From the NCBI GenBank assembly GCA_904063045.1, contig CAJFCJ010000011.1, forward strand, positions 558,001-622,000: a DNA stretch of 64,000 nt, read 5' to 3'. This DNA comes from Dimorphilus gyrociliatus. Lineage: Eukaryota; Annelida; Polychaeta; Dinophilidae. The position numbers and the translations under genes are program-made. The notes under the pieces were generated by a model, which was given only the letters and a program-made list of their open reading frames with translations, ran no database searches and had not been told where the DNA came from. Positions 48,194-59,870 of this stretch are shown piece by piece. Position 1 is the first letter of the stretch. Every line of letters starts with the position of its first letter.

Positions 48194-51100
48194 ATGGTAA
48201 GTTGTGTAGTTTATGCAAAAAATCGTAACGTTTATCACAGCGATGGACACTCGCACGGCAGTATAAATCTTAACGTTGCCAAGTCGTATTTTTTAGTATA
48301 TAAATTTTTTCTAAGTGTGTATTGGGCAGATTTGCTTTTACAGATCGAATATCGAACGAGATTTTGATAAAAGATAGTAAAACTTCTCACGATGTTAAAT
48401 TTTTGTGCCAAAATGTTCTGAACATCTTTGGAGCGATTCGGTACTCCGCCATTATGCTACTCGTACAATATTGGTCAACGTTTTAGCGAAATTCTTCAAT
48501 TATCGTAGGGTTGCCTACTAAACTAACGATGACTATTATATTTTCAGATTTATAACCGATTTCTTTATTTCAGTATGATCCTGCCTATCTTTCAGTAGGA
48601 ACTGAAGTAAGTGCAAAATATCGAGGCGCTTTTTGCGAGGCACGAGTAAAGAAAGTTGTGAAACATGTTAAATGCAAGGTATAATTTATATTGCGTCCAA
48701 GGTTTTTTGTTGAATCATCACATAAATTAAATATCTTCAGGTGACGTTGGTAGACCAAACGCAACAGTCATTTTTTCTAAGTGATGAAGATATACAAGGG
48801 CATATTAAGGTAGCTACTTCGGATTAATTTCATGTAAGACTATATTTGCATAATTTTTAAACAAATAGCTAAACAACAAAGTGAAGGTAAAAAGATCAGA
48901 TAGCGACGAATGGTCACAAGCTATCATCAATAAAATTATTGATTCAAGTACCTACACCGTTGGTACGTATAGTTATTTCAATTTTGAAAACTAGCTCTAT
49001 TTGAAAATTTCCTTCCTTCAGAGTTTAATGATGGAGACGAAAATACTCTAAAACGGACACAAATATGTCCCAAAGGCGACAAGCATTTCGACAAAAGCGA
49101 GGTAACATTTGAAATTATTCTTCTCTTTACAGTTAACCACGCCTCTCTATACAGACTCTAGATAATTTACCGTTATCTCATCCTGAGCATTTTGGTATTC
49201 CTGTCAAAGGCAAGGACAGCTCAAAGAGAAAGAAGAATATCAATGAGTACGCCAATTTTTATAAATGTTAAAAAAATATTTCTAAGTAGTGCTTTTAGAT
49301 CTGATGAAAGTGATTCGGAGAATGATGAAGGACCTGAAAAGAAAAGAGTTTTCAAAGGAAAAGCATCTGATTCCATCGGTCTTCTCGTATTAGCAGATGT
49401 TGGTGAACGTAAAAAACAAACAGCCCCATGTTTAATAGTAAAGTTGACCGCAAGTGAGATTCCCGTTAGAGCAAAGGATCAAGTCCTTGTAAAAAGCTTT
49501 AGAGATAACAAATTGTAAGTACATCTTGAAAAAATTCAAGCTAACGACAATAAAGCAACTCATTGTAACTTTCTTTAGCTATGCTGTGTCTAAGAAGGAT
49601 ATGAAGGAGTTTGACAAAGAGGATGCCAAAAGATATGATGATAAAATGCTGAGAACAAGTATAGAGAAAGCATTAACATACTTGGACACCCGTGAGTTAC
49701 CTTCCAATTGGCCAAAGAACTTATTAGCGGATGAAGACCCTACAAACGATACTGAAATAGACGATGAAGTGATGGTAGTAATCGTAGTCTCTGCCAATAG
49801 TATTACTAATTATCTTTTTTTAGGATTCTGAGGATGAGAAGTCCAGTTTAGAGAGAGATAATTTTATAGCTCATATATACAAGTTTAACGAAGAAAATGG
49901 AAGTCCAATCAGTAAAACACCGACTGTTGTCAATAAGGAACTGGACTTATTTAAGTTCTCTCAATTGGTTCGTCAGCAAGGTGGATTCAACAATGTTACA
50001 AAAACTAATAAATGGAAACATATATACTCACGGATGGGATTACCTCCTTTCAACGGGGGTGTAACGCAACTGAGAAAAGTTTATAAACGGTAAATTGCCA
50101 AATATCATTTAATCGATTTTAATATATTTGAAATTTTAGTTATCTTCTGAGTTATGAGGACTTTGGCAGAAAATATGAGGCAATTGAGTGTCGATCATCA
50201 GGTCGTACTCGCGCAACAACAGCCAGAATGGCTATATCACAAAAAGAGAAATCAAAAACAATTGAAGATAGTGACAATGACGATAAGTCATTTACAAAAG
50301 AGGGAGAATCAACAAGCAATAATGATAAACCTAAATCTGGAGTAGGAAATGACCCTAGAAGTGAAAAATCCATTATTCTTGAACCTGATGAAAGCAAGTT
50401 GAAAAGGAGACTTGGTTTAAAAGAGGAGGATAACATTCGTAAGCCACGCGTTTCTAACTCTAGGGATGATACCCCTGGGAGGATTATGGTTATGCGTGAA
50501 AAAGGAGGAAGAGATGATTCTAAAAAACCTTTTGGAAATAGAAAAGAAGATGATGATAAAAGAAAGCGTCCTCAAAGAACTAGAAACACTAAAGACGACG
50601 AGGAGGAATCAAAATTGGACAAAAGAAAAAAATCTAATGATTTGAAATCAGATGCGACGTCAAACTTTGATTCATCTGAACAAGATATCGACATATCGAG
50701 TTCTGAAAGTGCAACACCAAAAGGAAATAATTTACCTGATGTTATACCTATTAATTCTCGATTATTAGTGAGATACGGACGGGGACGAACCCTTAAAGCT
50801 TATGATGCAAAAGTAATTAGCACGGAGGAGCAAAATGATGAAACTTTCTATCTGGTCCATTATGCTGGATGGAACAACAGGTATGATGAGTGGGTTGGAA
50901 GAGAAAAAATTGTACAAATGCTAGAAGAGGGCGATGGAAAGTATCAAATGAAAAATACACGTCCCTTTGTATCACCAAGAAATAAAAATGCTGTTGTGGA
51001 AAAAGCACTTCCTGGAAGGAAAAAGCTGCTCTGTAACTCGGCTGAGGGTAAATTTAAGACAAAAGCTGGGGTAAAATCAAATACTCAGACTAAGGCTGGT

Positions 51101-52780
51101 CGATTAACTCGATCCTCCAGCATGGAAACGGCTCAGCTTCCCCCACCCCCTCGAAAAGGCAGAGCCCGCAAAACTTCAAGTGTTGCTGATAATGACAGTC
51201 AGACGTCAGATGTCAAAAGTACAGACGATTCGTTTCAAACTGAAGATCCACTAGCGAATGAAGTCACTGAAGATGAAACAATATCTATAAAAGACGAGAA
51301 AGTTGCAGAGGAACCTCCTATATTAGTCGAAGTTAAAACCGAACAAGCAATGAGCATAGTTGAAAAAGAATCTCCTGAGGTTGAAGTTAAACAGGAAGTG
51401 AACAAAGAAGTAGTTGAAGCAAAAGTAGCTGTCGAATTACCAGTAAAATCTCCAGGACGAGGTAGACCTCGTTCCTCAACCAAGTCTCCGAAAAATGCCT
51501 CTGTAAAATCCCGCAATCTAAAAGCTGAGCGTGAAGAACAAAAAGAAAAGGAAGAACCACCGAAAGAAAGTGTTAAGCCGAAAGAAAGTGTTAAGCCGAA
51601 AGAAAGTGTCAAACCGAAAGAACAGCCTGTTGTAGTTGAACCAGAACTCAAAGAGGAAACTGAAGAAAAAAAGAAGCTGGAAGAAAATGTACCTGAAGTT
51701 ACATTAACAGCTAAAGTTGAGGAAATGAAAGAGATAGAACAAAAAGAAGAAACGACTGAATGTGTTAAGCCCGAGGAAACTGAAGAAGTTAAAGATGATA
51801 AGGAGCCAGCTATCGTTGGAGATGTAGACTTGACTTGTAATGAAATTGGGGCAATAGAGAAGATGGAAGCTCTGGCCTCTCAAGAAGAAGAACGAAAGGA
51901 GACAGAGTGTCGATTACTTGAATCTGTAGGTGATGCTGCCGCAGCTGAAACAGACACCAAAAATGCAAAGAAAATTAAAAAAGCAAAGAAAGTGGACAAA
52001 GTGAAAGTTTTTAACGATGACGAAAAGAAAAAGAAAAGTAAGAAAGATAAAGACGATGCCAGTGCATTTACTCCGCCATATACTCCCCCTGAAGATATGG
52101 CAAAAAATAAAAGTGCTTCTTCTTCACCATCAGCACAAGGTGATGAAGTAGGAGGAAATCCTTCACCGATTAGCAATGGAAATTTAACTGCAGACAATGT
52201 GTCTGTTGCATCGACCTCCCGTCCCACAGAGCAAGTTACTCAGGTACCTGTATCCGCTCCTGTCAAGAAAAGAAGACCCAGGTTACGGGGTCGCAGATCA
52301 GCACGCCACAATAGCGACAGCGATGATAACCTCAAAAGTCCAAATTTCCATTCCCCATCCAAATCTATTCCTACATTAATTCACGTTGATCCTCAGCAAA
52401 TGGAACTAACTTTGAAAAAGTATAATTTGTCTTTCGGTAAGTGAATATTGATTTCAATTTCTTTAACTTTGCTAATATTTAAAATATCACACAGACGAAG
52501 GCGAGCAATTAGATGGAGACAATAAGATTGCTTTCTTACAAAGGAAAATGCAAGAAATTCGCACCATTTATATGCAGTTAAAAAGCGACTTATCTTGTTT
52601 AGACAGGAGGTATAAGAGATGTAGAAAAAGACATAAGCAAAGTAAGTCATATGAGTAAGAAGATATCAGGTTAGGTTATTTAAAATGGAATATTGACATT
52701 TAGAATCAGAAGATACATCTTTTTCAACGAATTCGGCAACCTCGAGCTCATCATTCAATCACAACGGCGGAACGAGGTAG
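48194..52780 (+). CDS. ARID4: ARID4A/B (RBBP1) chromatin protein
   Basis: Spliced gene of about 12 exons. The ATG alone is the first coding exon (48194-48196, then GTAAGT); exon 2 starts at 48574 with [20 protein letters not shown], matching ARID4 ([20 protein letters not shown]). Domains in order: hybrid Tudor (to [20 protein letters not shown]), RBB1NT/PWWP-like ([25 protein letters not shown]), ARID ([14 protein letters not shown], then [14 protein letters not shown]) and a chromobarrel/Tudor-knot ([38 protein letters not shown] near 50760-50920). A long Lys/Glu-rich disordered region follows, with a tandem KESVKP repeat. The last exons (to TAG at 52778) form a coiled coil ([19 protein letters not shown]) ending in a basic CRKRHKQ. 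The family recruits Sin3-HDAC and binds Rb. It clearly precedes the ARID4A/ARID4B split in naming, so one symbol is used. Confidence 0.95.
51561..51620 (+). repeat. 18-base coding minisatellite in ARID4
   Basis: About three tandem copies of an 18-base unit encoding KESVKP, in frame within the disordered region of ARID4. The third copy differs by two silent changes. Confidence 0.9.
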
Positions 52781-53447
52781 CGTGCAAGACTGAAAGTCAA
52801 TCATTCCAATCGCCGATCTCGAACTAGCATACCTGCCGTTGAAATGTGCTTGATAGTACGTTTTTGCCATATATATATATATGTATTATATATATATACG
52901 TACATATATTTTCTGTGTGTACTATTTATAGAGTAGTATCATCGTTATTTACTAAACGAAAGCAATTTTAGGTGAATTAAAGGCCTGCACTAGACAATTT
53001 TTTTTATAAGAAGTTGGTCTTTTTTATTGGGGTTGAAATCTTTTTGCTTGTCCATGTTGAACTTTGCTTTAATTAAATCGTTTCTGTATTGTTGATGAAT
53101 GCATACGTAATACGTAGATGTTTCTTTAACTCTTGTCAATACATTCAATATTAACATGTCGCGTGGTTGTCTTCTGTGTAATCATTTGATTATTTGATTG
53201 GAAAAGAACTGCAATCTATAGATAGATAAAATAGATGAATTTAACTATACAACTGTTTTCATTTTTTGAGTAATATTGAAAAAAATGTCCTAAGCACTAA
53301 CATATTGGAAAAATGTTTTGTAAGTTGAGATAATAAACTTATGCTTTTTATACGATTTACATGTTATTTGGCGCGAAAGCTGCCATTTTGAGAACGTCAA
53401 CTGCCGAATGTTTCGCGACAAGAATAATTTGAATTCCTTAAAAAATT
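52781..53447. other. Intergenic region with a TA repeat
   Basis: Should hold the ARID4 3' UTR, with a TA-rich tract at about 52869-52908. Near 53380 the sequence GCTGCCATTTTGAG resembles a YY1-type promoter site just upstream of the next gene. Confidence 0.6.
52869..52908. repeat. TA-rich microsatellite
   Basis: Interrupted (TA)n tract with a few TG and CG steps. Confidence 0.85.
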
Positions 53448-56303
53448 ATGTCGCTTTCGTTAAGAATTCTTCTTAATCGTTATAATATTATATGCCAAAG
53501 GGAAAAGTTTTTAAATACTGAAGAATACTTCAATTTTGTTGAAGAAGTAAATATTTTTCTAGTCGTTCCTCTTTTATCGCTCCTCGTGTGAAACTCAATA
53601 GAAAATTTCATAGTAGAATACTTTTAACGTAAATGCAAAACTTATTTTTATCAATTACAATTTGTTTACTTTTCAGATAATGAACGATATTGGTTGTATA
53701 AATATTGGCTTGGAAGAGAAAGAAGCTTTATCTCAACTTTTACTCAAGCTACTACTTTTAACTTGTTCTAAGATGTCTAATTCATTATTTCATGACAAAT
53801 GCAGAAATTCTCATAGACTTCTTGATCGACTTACTCAAAATATTTATCGTTTATATTTACATCCCGAAGTTTTCAGTGATAGGAATTATATTCGAAAAAA
53901 TCTGAAAGCATATGAGGATAATGATGAATTTTTTTCGAAACTTGGATACTCATCTTTAAGTAAGACAATATAGTAAGTTTATAACTAATTAGTTACATAC
54001 GTTAAAGTTATTTACGATTAATATTTTAGCTGTATTCTAAAAGAGCCTTGGAGTTTATACAAGAAACTTTTAAACCCCGAAATCAATACATTTCCATACA
54101 GAGTATACTTATTTAACAACTGCGAAAGTGAGGATTTAATTCGCTGTCGAATTCGCCTTTTGATTGAGGCGAGGCAACATAACCTTGTCTTATTCGTCTT
54201 AAATTCCTGGCTACAGTTTGAATCAGTTCGCTATAATTCAGAGTTAAGATGTTATGCAATAGTAAATGCCTATCTATATGGTGATATTGGGGCTCTAAAT
54301 GAATATGTGGGTTAAAGTCATTTCAATTTTTATTTACGAAATCTAATTTAGCATTTATAGCTCAAGTATTTTACATTTAAAGACATAATTTTTTCTTTGA
54401 CTTTTTTAAAAAAAAGTATAACTTATCATAAAGACAAAGAACCCGCAAGGAAAGGCAAGGAAACACTTAAACATTTCCGTTTATTTCATATAACTACAGT
54501 ACTTTAATTTCAGGTCACGGTCCCACTTCATGGCATTTGAATTTATTTTCGTCGACACCATATTACTTATCTATCCAATCGGACACTCTGCAACATCTAA
54601 TAAATACAGTATGCAATCATTCTCAGGTTTTTCAGCTTCTTGGATCTTCACACCTACAGCTAGGATATGAAGTAAAACTATAATTTCGATTTAACATTTA
54701 AATATTAACAAACGTTCTTGCCATTTAGGAAACACTTTACCAATGGATAGAAGAAGTAATTACTAACTCAAATCAAAAAAACTTTTTGTTTGAAAAATTA
54801 ATCTCAAGTATTAAAGTTGATTTATTAAATAAAGTCTCATTAATTATTAATATCTTCAGCAAACTGGTAAAAATTTCTAGTATTTCTGATATGCTCTTGA
54901 ATTAAATAATTTATTCAAGCTTTCATACTCTTTGAACTCTCAAATAGGGCAAAGCAAAAGAAAACTTTGGAATTATTTTGAAATGCGTTATGTTTTCACT
55001 TGCAAAAGTTTTTTATTTTGCTGAAGAAGACAAGGAAAGTGATTTACTTGAAACTGCAAATCTATTTGAAGCCTTATCTAATACAATGAAAGATGCTTAT
55101 CCTTTGTTTCGCCGTGCTGCATCATTAGCGAGTTTCACGTTAAAACCGAGTAAATCGACGAAGGATGCGATCATTGACTCATATGAAAGACTCCAAGAAC
55201 CTCTAACTTCAATTCTTATCATTCAGAAGCACGATATAAAAGGCCAATTTGATCATAATTTACGTGGAAATATTAAAACTTTTCGAGAATTTTTTTATTC
55301 GGACTCAAAACGAGTAATCGTTAAAGAAATAACCAAGGCTATGACAAATATAAGGAGCTATTGTGCTACAAATGTAGATTGGCCAGAGGAAATTATTCTT
55401 TTCGAGTATGTTCTGGATACGAATAACATAATATAATAATTTGAATATTTGATATATACTTTCCAGATATGCTTTACCAACTTTTGAGATCGACGACGAA
55501 AATATTTTAATTGCGGTCTTTCATATTCTTGCAGCTGTGACTCGGCGTCGACTGTTGGCGCTGACTCACGATAAGGAGATTTTAAAAAATGTTCTTGACG
55601 ATATGCTTGAAGCTATAGATAGGAATATAAGTGTCGAAAGAGAGTCTGTTAGACTGCAAAGTGTGTGCGATGAAACAGCTGGGTCACTCACGTCAAATAT
55701 TAATACATACCTACAAAATATAGATAGAATATTTCCACCTCTCGAAGATGGTTTGCTTAAAATGAATAGTATCTTTGACAAAAAGAAACTGGAATATGAA
55801 AAGAAATATAATAACTGTGAAATTGAACTTCGCAAGAAGAGAAAGATTGGCTTGGCATGTTATCACGCTGCTTCTCTAGACTATGATTCTGATATGAAAT
55901 GCCGGTTATCAGGGAGAAAGTCTGACATGGAAACGTGCGATACTAAATACACTATACGTGTCAAATTTATCAAAGAAAAGATATCAGAAACAGTTGATAA
56001 ATCTTTTTTGATACCGTTTTCTGATCTGAATTCTAGAGTATTGTCGGAAACTTATAGCAATGCTATTTTCAAAGAGTTTGAGCAATATCCAGCTTATTTC
56101 TACAAAACAAAAATGAATGCAGATAAATATGCAATAATGTTTTTTGACGAATCGAAACAGTATATCACCCAGACAACACTAGAAAATGTTCAAGATTGCG
56201 GTAAAAAAAAGAATACATTAGAAAGTAAAAATGACATAAGCTCGAACATTTCTAAAATAGACTCTAGTAGAAGTTATTTATATGTAAATGGTCACAGACA
56301 ATA
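53448..56303 (+). CDS. Unrecognised helical protein (orphan gene 1)
   Basis: Proposed spliced gene of about 8 exons. Exon 1 (53448-53546, MSLSLRILLNRYNIICQREK onward) joins in phase 0 to the exon at 53677. Further phase-consistent joins occur at about 53970/54030, 54307/54515, 54670/54729, 54867/54949 and 55402/55467. The predicted protein is mostly alpha-helical, with runs such as RIRLLIEARQHNLVLFVLNS and EIDDENILIAVFHILAAVTR, and a charged segment with coiled-coil character near 55780-55850. I see no catalytic motif and no signal peptide. A helical-repeat scaffold is the most that can be said. I noted a faint similarity in spacing to the N-terminal helical region of ZNF292/Rlf but do not trust it. 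It runs in the same direction as the next orphan gene, 232 bases away. Confidence 0.6.
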
Positions 56304-56535
56304 AGTTGCTGCAAAATGAGTTTGTGTAATTTTCAATTTATGTTTTCCGATCCTCGTCGAAAAAAAAGTAGCCGTTTATTTACAGGATTTCAATGATAGA
56401 CATTTGGAAGTTTAAATAATGTACGCTAATTTTTCTAAGAATATTAAAAAAATTTATAGGTGTAAATAAATATTCTTTCTGCTGTATTTTGAAAAACAAA
56501 AGCAATAATTGTCACTTTTAACTACATTTAAAAAT

Positions 56536-58021
56536 ATGAATTATAAATGCTATTGTATTTTTATTTTCAAGTATTTTTGTGTATTTTTGTTCAAACTAAA
56601 AAATTACAAACGCTCAGAAAGACAAAAATTTTTCATTTAAAACAATTTTACAGAAGATACCTAGAGAAAGACGCGTATTATCCAGACGAAGAATATGCTT
56701 TTTCTGAAATTTACTCAAGAACTTTGTGGCGAAGTAAATCAGACTTCGTTTCAATCGAAAAGTTAAAGACTTTTAATGATTTTTGTGAATGCGCTGTTTC
56801 TTCAACTGAAATAACTGTAGCTTGCGATAAAAGTCCAGATAAAAAGAGAAAATCTAACCGGTTATGTAATCGTAAAGGGTTTCTTGGTAGGGAGTCACTT
56901 GTTATAAAATGCAATATGCTTAATAGACAAGGATTAAATAAAAGGCCGCAAGTACGAGTTTTAGCTGAGGCAATTTCATCTTATAAAACAAAAATTGAAA
57001 TAATTAACTGTCCTGCTGACTTCTTTAAATTCCTTCCCGATTGCCAACTTAAACCGGAAGTTGGTTACTTTTATGAAGGTATGGATTTTTAAAAATTTTT
57101 CAGTTATTTGTCTAATATTTTCATTCTTAAATAGAAAACAGAGCTAATAAATTAGAAGCTGAATTGGTGTTAGTCAATACCCCAAGCGTTCCTTGCGAAC
57201 TAATCGGGGATAATGTAAATTTAACATTAATTCTAGAGCCACCTGCTACTGAGATAGCTCGCTATTTTTTCAAGCCCGATGATCGGCAGGATTGGCTGAG
57301 CTGGATCATACAAATGAATATGACTGATCATGATATACATTATTTTCTAATTTCTAATATAATAAGACCAAAACACTGTAAATTTTCAGGCCCTAAGATT
57401 CTACTATCCAACATTAATATACTATTTCAGCCCTTTGCCTTCAAAGTAAATATCGTTTTAATTGATAATATTCTAAGTTTATTCAAAATGGAAGAATTAA
57501 AGATGTTGGATACCATTGTATTTTCAATGAATACTATTGTGGAAGTTACTATACGCGAACCTGAGGATGAGGAAGAGAAGGCTTTAATGATAAATAAAAT
57601 AAGACAATTAATTGTTAAAAAGATATTAGCTGAGGGATGTGAAAGTTCTCATGGAGCAGCCCTCTTAATTCAATATTTACCATATGCCCTTAACATAAAA
57701 TACGGAAAGATAGATTATTGGCCGGAGGGAGATATATATGTTTTTATTGAACACGCTGATGGAGAAGTTGGAGTTTTATTTTACGATTACTGTTGTTACA
57801 AGGAAAAATCAGTAGCATATAGTATGCCTAACGAGGTTATTCGAGATGAAAATGGGATTAATCGCATTGTGATAAAAAAGGAAGATCAACTTTGGGAATT
57901 TCCTTTAGATAATTGCCCTAAACGCCCGAAATATAGATCGTATCCGAATGAGACGTCGCTAATTAAGCAATATGCTGAAAACCTGCTAAATGAAATTTAT
58001 GGAGTAGGAGTGGCAGATTAG
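56536..58021 (+). CDS. Unrecognised protein (orphan gene 2)
   Basis: Three exons (56536-56570, 56654-57078, 57135-58021) in consistent phase give 448 residues. It begins MNYKCYCIFIFKRYLEKDAY, which could be a short hydrophobic leader, although the helix is brief. A basic central region (DKKRKSNRLCNRKGFLGR) is followed by an alpha/beta-looking C-terminal part with LRK-type alternation, for example YWPEGDIYVFIEHADGEVGV and NRIVIKKEDQLWEFPL. I do not recognise the family. Its stop lies 68 bases from the stop of the converging orphan gene 3. Confidence 0.6.
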
Positions 58022-58089
58022 AAGAAACATTTAAGTCTAAAAGTAATTATTTGTTTATTTAAAGAAAAAGAGACCTTGATAAACATAGG

Positions 58090-59164
58090 TTATTCTATCG
58101 ACTCTTCCCTGTTCATAGTCGTTAATGCTCTTTTGAATACCTCTGAGACTTCTCTAGGCATTTGTTTTCCATATAATCGAATGTATCTACATAAGGTTAA
58201 ACCTTGGACAGAGTTAGGATCTACGCCTTCGGGCCATTTTTCGGAATTAAATACTTTCATCATTGTTGACAAAGTCAGTCCAACGTTTGATGCTCTTCTG
58301 AAATTCTTTTCTTCCTCTACTGGAGGAGGTGTTGCTTTCCTAACATATGGTTTGGCTGTTTCTGTGATTGTAGAAGAGTTATAAAGTTTACAATTGGCAC
58401 ATACAAAAATAATATACCATATTTAGATATATTTTCGTATAAAGTCTCTTTCTTCAAGTCTAAGTTGTCTATAATGCCAGTTTCTTTCTCAAGTAATTTT
58501 TTTCTTTTATATTCCTCTCTGCGTTTTGAAGGCGGTTCTTCCCATTGTTTTCTTTGAAACACACCCTCGCTAATCAAACGACCAGTCGAATCTTTCCTAT
58601 ACAATGGAAGAAGTTCATTATCTAGTTGCTCTTTTCGCCTTATTTCTAAAAGTCTTCTTCTTCTCATATTCTCTTGCGCTATTGAATCATTTTTAATAGG
58701 TGAATTCTTGTTACTTCCATTAAAGGGATGAGCCTTCAACCAATTTTCAACTTTTTCCTTCTGTTCAATTCCCTCTAAGCTGTCGAAACGAAGTATAATA
58801 TATTTTTATTTAGCGAACTTTAGAGAGTTTATAATTGCGATAAACTGATTTAAGTGAATCATAAAATTCTGCCTTTTTTTAATAATAAAATATTAATATA
58901 TCTCTACCGTATTCTTCTTTCTATCTTTTTTCGCTCTCCAGCTAATCTGACCATTGCAACGTAAACATTTTGCTGTAGACGTTCAATTCTTGTTAAAGCC
59001 GCATTCTGTTGATTAAACCAACAGTCAACAGACTGTGACAGCTTTGATTTTACCGCTTTATTCCTTCCAACGGTTGTTGGATGAGATTCACTAATAAGTG
59101 GTCTAACTAGTCCATGAAGGTTGTCTCCACTCATTTGGGAGCGTTTGTACCTCATCGCTGCCAT
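58090..59164 (-). CDS. Unrecognised charged protein (orphan gene 3)
   Basis: Three exons on the minus strand: about 59164-58908, 58780-58432 and 58382-58090, phases consistent, roughly 290 residues. The start MAAMRYKRSQMSGDNLHGLV sits near 59164. Exon 1 includes LTRIERLQQNVYVAMVRLAG, an amphipathic helix. Exon 2 is strongly charged (ENMRRRRLLEIRRKEQLDNE, PSKRREEYKRKKLLEKE) and likely a long single helix. Exon 3 ends MNREESIE. The composition resembles ciliary or microtubule-associated helical proteins, which is inference from composition only. No known domain recognised. Confidence 0.6.
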
Positions 59165-59870
59165 ATTTTGAAATACTCTTTGGGGGCAAAAAGTTTGAGA
59201 AGAGGGAGTAAGCACGACCTACCAAACAAAGATTTAGTTAGTCAATTAAAATCCAACAATAAGAAAGGCCAATATTCGATATATATAAATGAGATTTTTA
59301 TTGCAAATCTGGTAATCCGTTCAATCGTACTAAAAAATACACTGTAAACACATTTTCGTGCTTAAAATAAATACAATTCTTTCAGACTAGTGCATTTGAA
59401 AGAATTTAAAAAAGTACTGCAGCGCTCTTGAGAGAGAATTAACTGTATGATATGTAATTAAATGGTATATACTACAGACATAAAACAACGTTTTAAGCAA
59501 ATATTTTCCATAAATTCATAATATCCCATTATCCTAAGCTATTTTTAATTGATTCAATAAATAAACTTAGTTTTATGAACGCTTGTGATAAAAATTGAGA
59601 TTTTCCATATAGCAGAATAATGTAAACTTAAATAATTCAAAAGATCATTCGGCTGTACATTAAGAATTGAGTTTTTCTCCTATTTATAAATATTAAACTT
59701 ATCCTTTATTACATTTTTAATAGGCTTAGTGATCCTTTAAAATAAATTACACAATTACAAAATATAGCGTCATTATACCATCACTTTTAAATTTTAAATT
59801 TCAGCTATTAAAACATCGTTTAACACCATATCAATATCTTTCGCAAAAAAATTATCACTAACAATATACT
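59165..59870. other. Divergent intergenic region, orphan genes 3 and 4
   Basis: 706 bases of AT-rich DNA with no gene seen; promoter regions of both flanking genes are expected. Confidence 0.55.

Noticed and set aside
53448-56303. Possible relation of orphan gene 1 to the N-terminal region of ZNF292/Rlf
   Set aside because: Only loose similarity of helix spacing, and no zinc fingers follow.
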